Below, piece by piece: positions 1-10,800 of a stretch of 64,000 nt of DNA (position 1 is its first letter; every line of letters begins with the position of its first letter). The stretch comes from an uncultured Gilliamella sp. GTDB taxonomy: Bacteria > Pseudomonadota > Gammaproteobacteria > Enterobacterales > Orbaceae. The notes under the pieces are model-generated. The model searched no databases. It was not told the DNA's origin and was given only the letters and a program-made list of their open reading frames with translations. The stretch spans positions 1 through 64,000 of the forward strand of contig CAMLMY010000002.1 in the NCBI GenBank assembly GCA_946481345.1, read 5' to 3'. A program made the position numbers and the translations under genes.

Positions 1-23
1 GCCGCCAGACTTTTAAATATACG

Positions 24-50
24 AGCCCAGCAGCGATGCTGGGCTTTTTT
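24..50 (+). terminator. Intrinsic terminator of an upstream gene outside the window
   Basis: Stem agcccagca/tgctgggct with gcga loop, followed by a T run. Confidence 0.85.
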
Positions 51-410
51 GCATTTTAGGATTAATAAATTGTCGCTAATCAGGCGTTGTGAAAAAGTAA
101 AATATCCACATCAATCCTATAAAAACCATCATGGCTAAAAAATTCTTAGTATAAGTTGATGTGATAATACTATTGTAGATAGTCAAATAATTTCTATACA
201 ACGCCCAACGCCTTATCACAAAAATATAACGTTATATTTTTTTGCATATCATACATAATCTTAAATACTTCTTATCGGCATCATTATTTTCGTTATATGA
301 ATGGTATACATTTCTTTTCTATTAAAAACCAAAATATTTTTTACTAATACAATATTGGTATTTGATGGAAATACATATAACATATTCATTAGTAATGATA
401 AGGAATTTAT

Positions 411-956
411 ATGGATTTATTGCAATTACGCCAACAATATAGAAGTGGTAAACGATACAAATATATATACTTTTGGGGACATGTAGAAAAGCAACCTTCT
501 ATCATAACAAAGAGTTGTTTTAGCCAATGGTATCCAAGTCGTTTTGAGGTTGATAATATTTACTATCCAACTGCAGAACATTATATGATGGCTGAGAAAG
601 CAAGATTATTCGGTGATGAGCAAATATTATCAAAAATACTTACTGCTAATTCTCCTGGATTAGCAAAGGCATTAGGGCGTCAAGTAAAAGGATTCATACC
701 GGATATTTGGGATGAACACTGCTTTAATATTGTCATAAATGGTAATTATGCTAAGTTTTCACAGAATCCAAAGTTGACGGATTTTATATTATCAACCAAA
801 CAAAGAATATTAGTAGAAGCAAGTCCGGTTGATAAAATATGGGGCATAGGATTGTCTCAGGATGATCCTAATATTGATAATCCGCTAATGTGGTGTGGAA
901 AAAATTTGCTTGGATTTGCTTTAATGAATGTTCGCCAACAATTACAAGAAAAATAA
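411..956 (+). CDS. NADAR (DUF1768/YbiA-like) family protein
   Basis: Motifs YFWGH, SCFSQWYPSRFEVD, TAEHYMMAEKARLF, LVEASPVDKIWGIGLS, GKNLLGFALMNVRQQL typical of NADAR. Confidence 0.85.
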   Translation: MDLLQLRQQYRSGKRYKYIYFWGHVEKQPSIITKSCFSQWYPSRFEVDNIYYPTAEHYMMAEKARLFGDEQILSKILTANSPGLAKALGRQVKGFIPDIWDEHCFNIVINGNYAKFSQNPKLTDFILSTKQRILVEASPVDKIWGIGLSQDDPNIDNPLMWCGKNLLGFALMNVRQQLQEK

Positions 957-1025
957 TGAATTATTTATACGAATCTTGTTGGATAAGAAGCAATATTCAG
1001 CTATTAAATATTGCTTGCTGATTTA

Positions 1026-1820
1026 TTAACCTAATAATAAGGCATCGTCAGTTACTTTTTCACCACGAGTTTTTTCAAACATATCTAATAAATCTGTGAC
1101 TGTTAGCTTATCTCGTTGTTCTCCTGACACATCAAGTACTACTTGTCCTTGATGTAGCATCACTGTTCTTGTGCCATATTCTAATGCTTGTTTCATTGAA
1201 TGAGTCACCATCATAGTGGTTAACTGGTTTTTCTGAACAATTTCATTAGTCAGATCCAAAACAAATTGTGCAGTTTTCGGGTCGAGAGCTGCGGTATGTT
1301 CATCAAGTAATAATATCTTGGATGGTTGTAATGTTGACATGAGTAGGCTAACTGCTTGTCTTTGTCCACCAGAAAGCAAGCCCATCATATCTGATAGTCT
1401 ATTTTCTAAACCTAAATTTAGCGTTGCTAGTTTCTCTTTAAATAGAGCACGCAGTCTACGATTTAAAGCTGGTCGTAAAGTAAAATTATTACCACGGTTG
1501 TAAGCGATAGCTAAATTTTCTTCTATGGTTAGGTTTTCACACGTTCCGACCATTGGATCTTGGAATACTCGTGCCACCATTCCAGCTCTTTTCCAAGCTG
1601 GCCAGCGTGTAACACTTTTATTATTGATGATAATATGGCCAGAATCAACAATCAGATCACCACTAATGACATTAAGTAATGAACTTTTTCCTGCACCATT
1701 ACTACCAATAATAGTAACAAATTCCCCTTTTTTGATATTGAGATTCAAACCACGTAATACATGATTTTCAATTGGCGTTCCTTTATTAAACGTCAATTGT
1801 AATTGTCCTACTTTAATCAT
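1026..1820 (-). CDS. ABC transporter ATP-binding protein (TrpZ-like)
   Basis: Walker A GSNGAGKSS, signature LLSGGQRQAVSL, Walker B ILLLDEHTAALDP; adjacent to permease and substrate-binding genes. Confidence 0.9.
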   Translation of the reverse strand: MIKVGQLQLTFNKGTPIENHVLRGLNLNIKKGEFVTIIGSNGAGKSSLLNVISGDLIVDSGHIIINNKSVTRWPAWKRAGMVARVFQDPMVGTCENLTIEENLAIAYNRGNNFTLRPALNRRLRALFKEKLATLNLGLENRLSDMMGLLSGGQRQAVSLLMSTLQPSKILLLDEHTAALDPKTAQFVLDLTNEIVQKNQLTTMMVTHSMKQALEYGTRTVMLHQGQVVLDVSGEQRDKLTVTDLLDMFEKTRGEKVTDDALLLG

Positions 1821-1822
1821 GC

Positions 1823-2767
1823 TTACTTACCTCTTTTTTTAGAATATTTTTTTAGTTGTTTTGGTAATACTAATGCCAATACAACCAATATTGCCGTAAT
1901 AAGATTTAGGTCTTCAGTACCTACACCAATTTCTTGTAAGAATTCATTACTGAGTGCGAAAGCGATAAATAACCGATATAAGATTGCGCCAAAAATAACT
2001 GCAATCATAACTGCCCAGATGCGTTTTGTTGGGAATATACTTTCACCAATAATAATTGAAGCAAGACCGATAACAATGGTACCAACTCCAATAGTGATAT
2101 CGGCACCACCTTGTGTTTGCACGAATAATGAACCACCTAGAGCGATTAATCCGTTTGATATTGCCATCCCTAAAATAGTGATTGCACCAGTTGGAATGCC
2201 TTGAGATTTTGCCATTCGTTGATTAGTACCGGTTGCTCTTAGTGCTAATCCGACTTGAGTATTTAGAAATAGATTGAGTAGCAGCCAAAAAACTACAACA
2301 AACGCTAAAATTATCATAGGTTGTACTAGATATTGATTGCTGTAATCTTCAGCCATAAATGGTGAAAAAATAGTTTTTGCATCTAGTAATGATAAATTAG
2401 GCGATCCTGCCATTCTTGGGGTTTCGTCCATAATATATGGGCCTATCCCTAAAATTCTTAAGTTAATAGAATATAGACCTATCATTACAATAATACTGGA
2501 TAGTAATTGCAATATATTAAGTTTAACATAGAGTAGTCCAGTCATTGCACCTGCAATACAACCAGCAAACATACCTAAAAATGTTGCTATCCATGGATCA
2601 ATACCAACGTACATGCATAATCCACATACTGCACCACCAAGTGGAAAACTAGCATCAGCAGTTAGATCGGGGAAATCAAGTAATCTAAATGAGATAAACA
2701 CACCCAAACTAACTAATGCGTAAATAAGTCCTATTCCAATTGAGCCTAATAAAAATTCAAATGACAT
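1823..2767 (-). CDS. ABC transporter permease (TrpY-like)
   Basis: Hydrophobic permease ORF. Start trimmed from 2797 to ATG at 2767 because the longer N-terminus runs through a hairpin. Confidence 0.85.
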   Translation of the reverse strand: MSFEFLLGSIGIGLIYALVSLGVFISFRLLDFPDLTADASFPLGGAVCGLCMYVGIDPWIATFLGMFAGCIAGAMTGLLYVKLNILQLLSSIIVMIGLYSINLRILGIGPYIMDETPRMAGSPNLSLLDAKTIFSPFMAEDYSNQYLVQPMIILAFVVVFWLLLNLFLNTQVGLALRATGTNQRMAKSQGIPTGAITILGMAISNGLIALGGSLFVQTQGGADITIGVGTIVIGLASIIIGESIFPTKRIWAVMIAVIFGAILYRLFIAFALSNEFLQEIGVGTEDLNLITAILVVLALVLPKQLKKYSKKRGK

Positions 2768-2788
2768 GAAAAAATCCACTAAAAAAGT

Positions 2789-2808
2789 AACCGCCAAATT
2801 TGGCGGTT
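2789..2808 (-). terminator. Intercistronic terminator/attenuator between substrate-binding and permease genes
   Basis: Perfect palindrome AACCGCCAAATTTGGCGGTT followed on the minus strand by a T run (actttttt). Confidence 0.7.
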
Positions 2809-2829
2809 TAGTTATTAAAACGATTTAAA

Positions 2830-3807
2830 TTATTTTTCGACAACTTTTGCCGCTGATTTTAATACTTCTTCCGATAGCGTTACACCTTGACGTTCAGCTG
2901 CTTTCTTATTAATTGTTAACTGTGTGATATTGCCAACTTGTGGTGCAATATCACCTGGTTTTTCACCGTTAAGAATTCGAATAACAATTTTACCAGCTTG
3001 ACGGCCAAGATCATAATAACTCATTCCTAAAGCGGCAATCGCTCCTCGTTCAGCTGAATCAGGATCAGATGCTACTAGTGGAATTTTGTTTTCATTGGCA
3101 ACTTTAGCTAAAGCTTCGTAGGCCGAAACGACGTTATTATCGGTTGTTGTATAAATCAGATCAACTTTTCCTTTTAAACTTCTTGCTGCAGTTGAAATGT
3201 CAGAGGTTCGTTGTGCCGGTGCAGCGATGATTTTCATGCCACGTTTTTCAAGTGCAACTTGTAATTCTTTAAGTACAATTGTTGAATTAACTTCACTAGG
3301 ACTGTAAACATAACCGATATTTTTTGCATCTGGTTTGATTTTTAACATCATATCGATTTGTGATTCTAATGATAAAGCATCGGAAACCCCAGTTACATTT
3401 GTTTTAGATGCTTCCCAACTTGGCGTCAATTTAGCTGCAACCGGATCCGTAACAGCAGTAAAAACGATAGGGATTAATTTAGTGGTAGCCACTAACGCTT
3501 GGGTACTTGGTGTAGCAATCCCTACGATAGCATCTGGTTTATTGGCAACAAATTGTTTAGCGATTTGGGCTGCATTAGCGCTACTACCTTGGGCACTAGC
3601 AAATTGTAATTTTAGGTTTTCACCAGCAATATAGCCATTATCTTTTAACTCATCTTCAACACCTTTACGGACATTATCTAAGGCAGGATGTTCGACAATA
3701 GCGGTGATAGCAACAAATTTTTGTTCGGTTTTATTATCTGCAGATGAAAAAAATGTTACTGCGGATAAACTGAGTAACATAAAAAGTTTGATTATTGAAT
3801 TTCGCAT
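2830..3807 (-). CDS. ABC transporter substrate-binding protein, TrpX/ABC_sub_bind family
   Basis: Signal peptide; ITAIVEHPALD, AQGSSANAAQIAKQFVA, YTTTDNNVVSAYEAL, MSYYDLGRQAGKI. Confidence 0.88.
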   Translation of the reverse strand: MRNSIIKLFMLLSLSAVTFFSSADNKTEQKFVAITAIVEHPALDNVRKGVEDELKDNGYIAGENLKLQFASAQGSSANAAQIAKQFVANKPDAIVGIATPSTQALVATTKLIPIVFTAVTDPVAAKLTPSWEASKTNVTGVSDALSLESQIDMMLKIKPDAKNIGYVYSPSEVNSTIVLKELQVALEKRGMKIIAAPAQRTSDISTAARSLKGKVDLIYTTTDNNVVSAYEALAKVANENKIPLVASDPDSAERGAIAALGMSYYDLGRQAGKIVIRILNGEKPGDIAPQVGNITQLTINKKAAERQGVTLSEEVLKSAAKVVEK

Positions 3808-4004
3808 TTGCTACTCCTGTAATATTTATTTTACATTCAATCTAAATATTAGCTTACTATAAAGCAAAATCGGACAATTTTCTATAGTTAAAAGAAAGTA
3901 TATATGTAAATTATTTTTTACAGTTTGTGTTATTTTTGTCGAAATAAATGCGTTATTTACCAATAAACGATAGTAATAATTTTTGAGGAGAGGGGTTTTT
4001 AAAA

Positions 4005-4028
4005 CCTTGCTCATTTCAATGAGCAAGG
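4005..4028 (-). terminator. Terminator-like hairpin downstream of the second substrate-binding gene
   Basis: Perfect stem ccttgctcat/atgagcaagg; minus-strand downstream sequence is ttttaaaaacc. Confidence 0.6.
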
Positions 4029-4055
4029 GATTTGATGATTATTTAAGATAAGAAT

Positions 4056-5018
4056 TTATTTTTGACCGATAACTTTATAGGCTGATTCGATAACATCTGC
4101 TGATAAATCAATTCCTTGCTTCTTAGCTGCATCAATATTGACCACCAAACGTAATGCTTGACCTATTTCTGGCGTAATATCTCCTGGTGCTTCACCATTT
4201 AAAACTCTTACCACAAGTTTGCCTGATTGGCGGCCAACATCGTAATAACTCATACCATAAGCGGCAACTGCACCACGTTCAATTGCATCGGGGAATGATG
4301 CTAACAGAGGTATTTTATTTTCGTTGGCAAATTTAACTAATGATTCATAAGCCGAAACAACATTGTTATCTGTTGTCGTATAAATAAGATCAACTTTTCC
4401 TTTAAGTGTATTGGCCGCAGTTGAGATATCAGCGGTACGTTGAGCAGGTACCGCGATTAATGATATATTTTGTTGGCTAAGTTGCTGCTGTAGGTTTTTT
4501 AGCACTACAGTTGAGTTAATTTCACTAGGACTATAAATATAACCTACAGCTTTTACATTAGGTACAATTTTCTTCATAAACTCAATTTGAGGGCCTATTT
4601 CTTGATAATCTGAAACACCTGTAACATTGTTATGTGTTGGTTCCCAGTTTTTGATTAATTTAGCTGCAATTGGATCGGTAATTCCAGCAAAGACGACTGG
4701 GATTTGTTTGGTCGCGGCAACCGTTGCTTGGGCACTTGGTGTCGCTATAGCGACGATAACATCAGGTTTAGCTGCGACAAATTGGCGTGCAATTTGTGCG
4801 GCTGTAGCACTACTACCTTGGGCACTTCGATATTGTACCTGCAAGTTTTCATTCAATTTAAAACCACTTGCGATTAACTCGTCTTTTACCCCATCACGGA
4901 TTTGATCTAATGAAGGATGTTCAACAATTGCTGTTATCGCAACATTTTTTATGGTATCAGCTAAACAGGAAAATGATGTAATTACTAACATCACTATCAA
5001 TAATAAATAACGTTTCAT
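4056..5018 (-). CDS. Paralogous TrpX-family ABC transporter substrate-binding protein
   Basis: Extensive similarity to the 2830-3807 product; ATG at 5018 preferred over TTG at 5024. Confidence 0.87.
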   Translation of the reverse strand: MKRYLLLIVMLVITSFSCLADTIKNVAITAIVEHPSLDQIRDGVKDELIASGFKLNENLQVQYRSAQGSSATAAQIARQFVAAKPDVIVAIATPSAQATVAATKQIPVVFAGITDPIAAKLIKNWEPTHNNVTGVSDYQEIGPQIEFMKKIVPNVKAVGYIYSPSEINSTVVLKNLQQQLSQQNISLIAVPAQRTADISTAANTLKGKVDLIYTTTDNNVVSAYESLVKFANENKIPLLASFPDAIERGAVAAYGMSYYDVGRQSGKLVVRVLNGEAPGDITPEIGQALRLVVNIDAAKKQGIDLSADVIESAYKVIGQK

Positions 5019-5024
5019 TATCAA

Positions 5025-5042
5025 GAACTCATAAACTAGTAC
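5025..5042 (-). promoter_or_regulatory. TrpR-operator-like site
   Basis: gaactcataaactagtac: 15/18 match to the trp operator GAACTAGTTAACTAGTAC, just upstream of a TrpX-like gene. Confidence 0.6.
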
Positions 5043-5136
5043 AGTGATATTATTCTAGTCTTAATAATTTAAAATGTTAAGTAATATTTTTATAATTAAT
5101 TATTATAAAAAGATAAAATGTTCCTAATTGAAAATT

Positions 5137-6045
5137 TTATTTTTGTGCAAAAATAAATGGGTTTATCCCACTTTTTGCGAATCCTTCTTCTTCTGTTTTT
5201 ATATCTAAGATTAATGATGCTACATCATCGGCAATAACTTCTATGTGAGGATCTTTATCTTGATCTAAAATTTTCAGATAGCTATGACAGGCATCACAAC
5301 ATTCAGTTTTTATTGCTGCCATTTCGTTATCTAATGAGAAATATTGGATATCTTGCATATTATCGCAACAAGTACATTTTACCCGTGGTACATACCATTC
5401 GCTTTCACACAAACTACAATGAAGGTATCTTAAACCATTATTACCGCCAAGTTGAATCACACTAGCAACCGGTAGGCTATTACAAACAGGGCATAGCCAA
5501 CTTTGATCAGTATTTTCAGCGACTGCTTTTCCTTTAATTTGATTAGCCAGTTGACTGTAATAAACCGATAATGCAGACCAAATAAATATAGATTCGTTGC
5601 CTTCGACTAGATCAAATTTACCTTGTAGTAAACTAATCGCTTTTTCTTGAAGTTGTTCAGGATTATTTTGTTTTAATCGTTGAATTACGGCATCGATTTG
5701 TTCACTGGTATCGGAAAAAGAATTTAATAGTTCAGATAAATAATCTTGCCAAATATCATTTAATGGTAAATTATCTAAACTTAATGGCGCTAAGTCATTA
5801 TTGAGTAAATTTGGTGCTTCAATAGTGTTTTGTTGGTTAATTAATTTGGCTTGTTGCTCTGCAATTTCTGCACAAAATAGTAAATAATCGCTTAATGGGT
5901 TATTTTTGGCTAAAGTTTTCAAACGTGCCGCGCGGTGAATATAAAGTGTTTTCGTTGATGGATAAAATAGCAATGGGATCTGCCTAATTACTGAGCTTAT
6001 ATTTTGTTGTTCGAGTTGTTCTTGCGAAATGATTTTTATACTCAT
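5137..6045 (-). CDS. fdhE: Formate dehydrogenase accessory protein FdhE
   Basis: Four CxxC-type motifs (CPVC, CSLC, CTCC, CDAC); downstream of fdoGHI. Confidence 0.9.
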   Translation of the reverse strand: MSIKIISQEQLEQQNISSVIRQIPLLFYPSTKTLYIHRAARLKTLAKNNPLSDYLLFCAEIAEQQAKLINQQNTIEAPNLLNNDLAPLSLDNLPLNDIWQDYLSELLNSFSDTSEQIDAVIQRLKQNNPEQLQEKAISLLQGKFDLVEGNESIFIWSALSVYYSQLANQIKGKAVAENTDQSWLCPVCNSLPVASVIQLGGNNGLRYLHCSLCESEWYVPRVKCTCCDNMQDIQYFSLDNEMAAIKTECCDACHSYLKILDQDKDPHIEVIADDVASLILDIKTEEEGFAKSGINPFIFAQK

Positions 6046-6134
6046 TATTGATTACCACTTTGAGGTTTTATCCAGAATTGATTTAGCCATTTAGCTAATC
6101 TGCTGATTAATATCAGCAGATCTACTATTAGACT

Positions 6135-6833
6135 TTATAAAGCAGGTTTTTGCTCAGTTTGCGGTGATTGCTCAACCTTAGTTTCACTCTCGGAATTAAG
6201 TTCTTGCTGATAAACTTTTTTCATTTCTTCTTCGTACCATGATGAATGATTTTTAAGCGCCCAAGCTCGAGAAACATAGCCAGTTATCATACCTTTTATT
6301 GAACCTTTTACCCAAAGTGCCATATAAGCATGCCCAATGGCTAATAAAATAAGACATATAGCTGCAAAAGAATGTAAAAATATGGCAATACGAACTATTT
6401 GAATTGGGAAGTAATCGGAAACGTAGCGACGCCACATAATTAAACCTGTGACAAATAATACAAAGATCAGACTCATAATGCACCAGAATAGAAATTTCTG
6501 ACCAACATTATACTTACCGATCGGAATACCTTCTTCTTTACCCATAATGACATGTTTAAAGTTTTTAATCCATAACAGGTCATTTTTATTTGGAATATTA
6601 TGATGTGCGAGTTTTATAAACATAAACATTAATAAAACGAATACTACACAACCAATGATTGGATGCAACGCTCTAACTAGTTGTGGTGTACCAAGAAATA
6701 ATCCAAATAGCTTAATGGATGGAAAAAACAGGGACAAACCAGATAGTGCCGTTAGAATAAACAAACAGACCATACACCAATGACAGAAACGTACAATAAG
6801 TGGTGTTCTTAATATCATTCCTTTTTTATTCAT
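6135..6833 (-). CDS. fdoI: Formate dehydrogenase cytochrome b556 subunit (gamma)
   Basis: Multi-TM protein with His pattern ([29 protein letters not shown]); operon context. Confidence 0.88.
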   Translation of the reverse strand: MNKKGMILRTPLIVRFCHWCMVCLFILTALSGLSLFFPSIKLFGLFLGTPQLVRALHPIIGCVVFVLLMFMFIKLAHHNIPNKNDLLWIKNFKHVIMGKEEGIPIGKYNVGQKFLFWCIMSLIFVLFVTGLIMWRRYVSDYFPIQIVRIAIFLHSFAAICLILLAIGHAYMALWVKGSIKGMITGYVSRAWALKNHSSWYEEEMKKVYQQELNSESETKVEQSPQTEQKPAL

Positions 6834-7800
6834 GATGAGCCTCCGTTTGCGACGAATTAGGCGTATTTTTTCGGCCAAAAATAGGCAATCCTAAACGTTT
6901 TCTTGCTTGTTTATCTGCTTCTTTTTCGTGTTCTATATCTTCTTCATCGACTTCAATCGCACCGACACCCATATAATGGAACAGCAATCCACCAAAAGTA
7001 GCGACAAAAGCCGCTGCGGATAGTGGCTTCCAAGCACCTTTCCAGAATTTAACAATTTCACTAATTTGTGGGTCTTTTGGTAAGCCATGATAAAGTTCAG
7101 GTTGATCGGCATGATGTAAAACATACATAACATGTGTGCCACCCACACCTTCTGGATTATAGAGACCAGCGTGTTCAAATCCACGTTTTTTCAAATCAGT
7201 AATTCGATGCTCGGCATGACGAATCATATCTTGTTTGGTGCCAAAATGAATCGCTCCCGTTGGGCAAGTTTTTACACAGGCTGGCTCTTGGCCAACTGCG
7301 ACGCGATCAACACATAAGGTACATTTATAAGAGTGATTATCTTCTTTACTGATTCTAGGAATATTAAATGGACAGCCGGCCACACAATATCCACATCCAA
7401 TACAGTGTTCCGATTGAAAATCAACAATACCATTAGCGTATTGAATAATCGCCCCTTCCGACGGACACGCTTTTAGACAGCCAGGATCTGAACAGTGCAT
7501 ACAACCATCTTTACGAATAAGCCATTCAAATTTGCCATTAATTTCAACTTCTGAATAGCGCATAACGGTCCATGCTTTAGGTTCTAAGTCGGCAGGGTTG
7601 TCATAAACACCGACGCTATTACCTATTTCGGCACGCAGATCATTCCATTCGCTACAAGCGACTTGGCAAGCTTTACAACCGATACAGGTAGTTACATCAA
7701 TTAACTTGGCAACTTCCTGCTGATAATCTCGTACCCGAGGTGCAGGGGTTAAAGCGTTAGTTGCTGAGCGGCGAATAATATCTTGAGTTTGTAATGACAT
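6826..7800 (-). CDS. fdoH: Formate dehydrogenase iron-sulfur subunit (beta)
   Basis: 4Fe-4S motifs [36 protein letters not shown]-terminal TM segment. Confidence 0.93.
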   Translation of the reverse strand: MSLQTQDIIRRSATNALTPAPRVRDYQQEVAKLIDVTTCIGCKACQVACSEWNDLRAEIGNSVGVYDNPADLEPKAWTVMRYSEVEINGKFEWLIRKDGCMHCSDPGCLKACPSEGAIIQYANGIVDFQSEHCIGCGYCVAGCPFNIPRISKEDNHSYKCTLCVDRVAVGQEPACVKTCPTGAIHFGTKQDMIRHAEHRITDLKKRGFEHAGLYNPEGVGGTHVMYVLHHADQPELYHGLPKDPQISEIVKFWKGAWKPLSAAAFVATFGGLLFHYMGVGAIEVDEEDIEHEKEADKQARKRLGLPIFGRKNTPNSSQTEAHHE

Positions 7801-7815
7801 AATTTATCCTCCCTC

Positions 7816-10800
7816 TTATGCCGCTGTAGTAACTTTTTCGATATTAACTAAAAAAGATTTATATTCTGGTGTTTGTGAATTAGCATCACCTAAATGAGGT
7901 GTTAATTCATTAACCAAAAAGCCTTTTTTCGTTTGCCCAGTGAATCCCCATACAATTGGAATTCCTATGGTTTCGATCTCTTTACCATCAACAGTCAAAG
8001 TTGGTAAACGTTTTGTCACAACTGCTTTCGCTTTGATATAACCTCGATAAGAGGTAACTTTTACCGTATCGCCTAATTTTATGCCTTTCTTATTGGCAAG
8101 ATTTTCACTTAATTCAATAAATTGTTCTGGTTGTGTTATTGATGCTAGTCTTGCATGTTGAGTCCAGAAATGGAAATGTTCAGTGATACTATAAGTTGTG
8201 CCGACATAAGGAAACTCGTCTGCTTTACCCAAACGTGCAAGATCTTCTTTAAATGCTCTAGCAACAGGATTATTCACCTGTTTAGGATGCATTGGATTAT
8301 TGGAAATTGGTGTTTCAAATGGCTCATAATGTTCAGGGAATGGGCCATCAACCAAACGATTTAAGCAGAATAATCCACCTAAACCATCATTATTCATGAT
8401 AAATGCACCGGCACCAGTGTTTGGTGATAATGTACCTGTAAAGTCAGCGATATCATTACCATCCCAATTTGTACCGTTCCACTTGATTAATACTCGATTT
8501 GGATCCCATGGTTTACCATTTTCGTCGGCAGAGGCGCGGTTATACAGCACTCGTCGATTCATTGGCCATGCCCATGCCCAGCCCGCATGGATACCTTTAC
8601 CGGATGGATCACTAGGATCTCGGCGTGCCATTAGGTTACCTTGTTCAGTCCAAGAACCACAGAATATCCAGATCCCTGATGAGGTGGAGCCGTCAGCTTT
8701 TAATTGTGAAAAACCACTTAATAGTTGGCCTTTCTTCAAAATAATATTGCCATTATCATCAGTTAAGTTAGTTAATGCTCGACCATTACACTCTTTAGCT
8801 AGTTCTTCAGCCGATGGACCTTCTGGATCTAGATAATCCCAGCTTAAATTGTTAATTGGTTCGTGATAAGCACCACCTTCTTCTTCATAAAGCTCTTTAA
8901 TTCTTAAGTAAATGCGGGCAATAATCTCTGGATCATAAAGTGATTCGTAAGGTGGTCTTGCTGCTGCCCAGTGCCATTGTAATAAACGTGATGAGTTAAC
9001 AATTGTTCCGTTTTCTTCAGCAAAGCAGTTTGCAGGAAGCCTAAATACCTCTGTTTGAATTTTGCTTGGATCAACATCATTTGATTCGCCATGATTTTTC
9101 CAAAACTCAGCTGTTTCGGTTGGCATTGGATCAATGCTAACTAAAAATTTAAGCTTAGATAGTCCATCACGAATACTGTTTTTATCAGGCAGTGCTGCTA
9201 ATGGGTTGAAACCTTGGCAAATAAAACCATTAGCTTGACCATCACGCATCATTTTGCTGAATCTTAAAACATCATAGGTTTTATCCCATTTTGGTAACCA
9301 ATCAAATCCCCAATTGTTATCTTGAGTGGCATTCTCGCCGTACATCGCTTTCATAAAGCTAACAAAGAATTTCGGGTAATTACCCCAAAAATTGACCTCA
9401 TTTGGACCGAGTGGTTTAGGGGTTTTTTCTGTTAGATATTGCTCAAGTGAAGTTTGCGATTCTTTTGGTAAGTCAAGATAAGCAGGCAAACGATTAGACA
9501 GTAAACCAACATCTGTTAATCCTTGAATATTGGAGTGACCGCGAAGCGCATTTATACCGCCACCCATGACACCAATATTACCAAGAATCAATTGTATCAT
9601 TGCCGCGGTACGAATAATTTGCGAACCATAAGTATGTTGAGTCCAACCTAAAGCATATAAGAAAGTTGCTGCACGATCGTTGGTTTTGGTACTAGCAAGA
9701 GATCGACAAACATGTAAAAAACCGTCTATTGGACTACCGGTTATTTGATTCACCACTTCTGGTGTATAACGACTAACGTGTTGTTTTAATAAATTCCATA
9801 CACAACGTGGGTGATTTAGTGTTTTATCTCTTAATGCATAACCATTTTCATCTTTTTGATATGCCCAGCTGGTTTGATCGTATTGGCGGTTAGCGGCATC
9901 ATAACCACTAAACAAACCACTATTAGTATCAAAGTTAAAATCATCACGGACAATTAAACTGGCATTAGAGTGGGTAACCAGATATTCAAAGTTGACTTCG
10001 TTATGTGAGATAAGGTAGTTAATAATGCCAAGTAAAAAAGCAATGTCAGAACCAGCACGAATTGGTACATAATGATCGGCGACGGAGGCAGTTCGATGAA
10101 AACGTGGATCAATTGCAATCAATTCCGCACCGTTAGTAATTTTAGCTTCAATAGCCCATTTAAATCCAACCGGATGGGCTTCAGCAGCATTACCCCCCAT
10201 AACGATAACCACATTAGCATTTTTGATATCATTCCAATTATTGGTCATCGCGCCTCGACCGAATGTCGCAGCTAAGCTAGAAACAGAAGGACCATGACAA
10301 ACCCTAGCTTGGGTTTCAAGGCTTAACATTCCTAATGAACGAGCAACTTTAAACGCTAACCAACCAGTTTCATTACTTGCTGCTGAGGTAACCAACCAGC
10401 CGGTTGTTGTCCAGCGATTAACTGTCGTACCTTGTGCATTTTTTTCTTGAAAGTTTTTATCTCGGTCAGCTTTCATGAGTCGTGCAATGCGATCAATTGC
10501 TTCATCCCAACTAATCCGTTGCCATTTATCAGAACCAGGAGCACGATATTCAGGATATTTAACCCGTTGTTCGCTTTTAATATAATCAAGTACTCCAGCT
10601 CCTTTCGGACAAAGAGAGCCACGGCTAACAGGATGGTCAGGGTCACCTTCGATATGAAAAATAGATGATTCGGCATTTTTTGCTCCATCTCCTCGGCTAT
10701 AGAGGAGCATTCCACATCCAACGGAGCAGTAAGTACAATTGTTTCGCGTCTCTTTTGATTTTAATAATTTATATTGGCGAGTTTGTGCAAGAGCTATGCT

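Noticed and set aside
1-23. Possible tRNA 3' end at the window edge
   Set aside because: Only 23 nt are visible before the terminator; no cloverleaf can be assessed
301-486. 61-aa ORF overlapping the NADAR gene start
   Set aside because: Low-complexity AT-rich translation in another frame, overlaps the well-supported NADAR ORF
3826-4026. 66-aa minus-strand ORF between the two binding-protein genes
   Set aside because: Spans a hairpin and the dispersed motif; no recognisable domain; better read as regulatory intergenic DNA
7132-7317. Plus-strand ORF opposite fdoH
   Set aside because: Antisense to a conserved ferredoxin-domain gene; no supporting features
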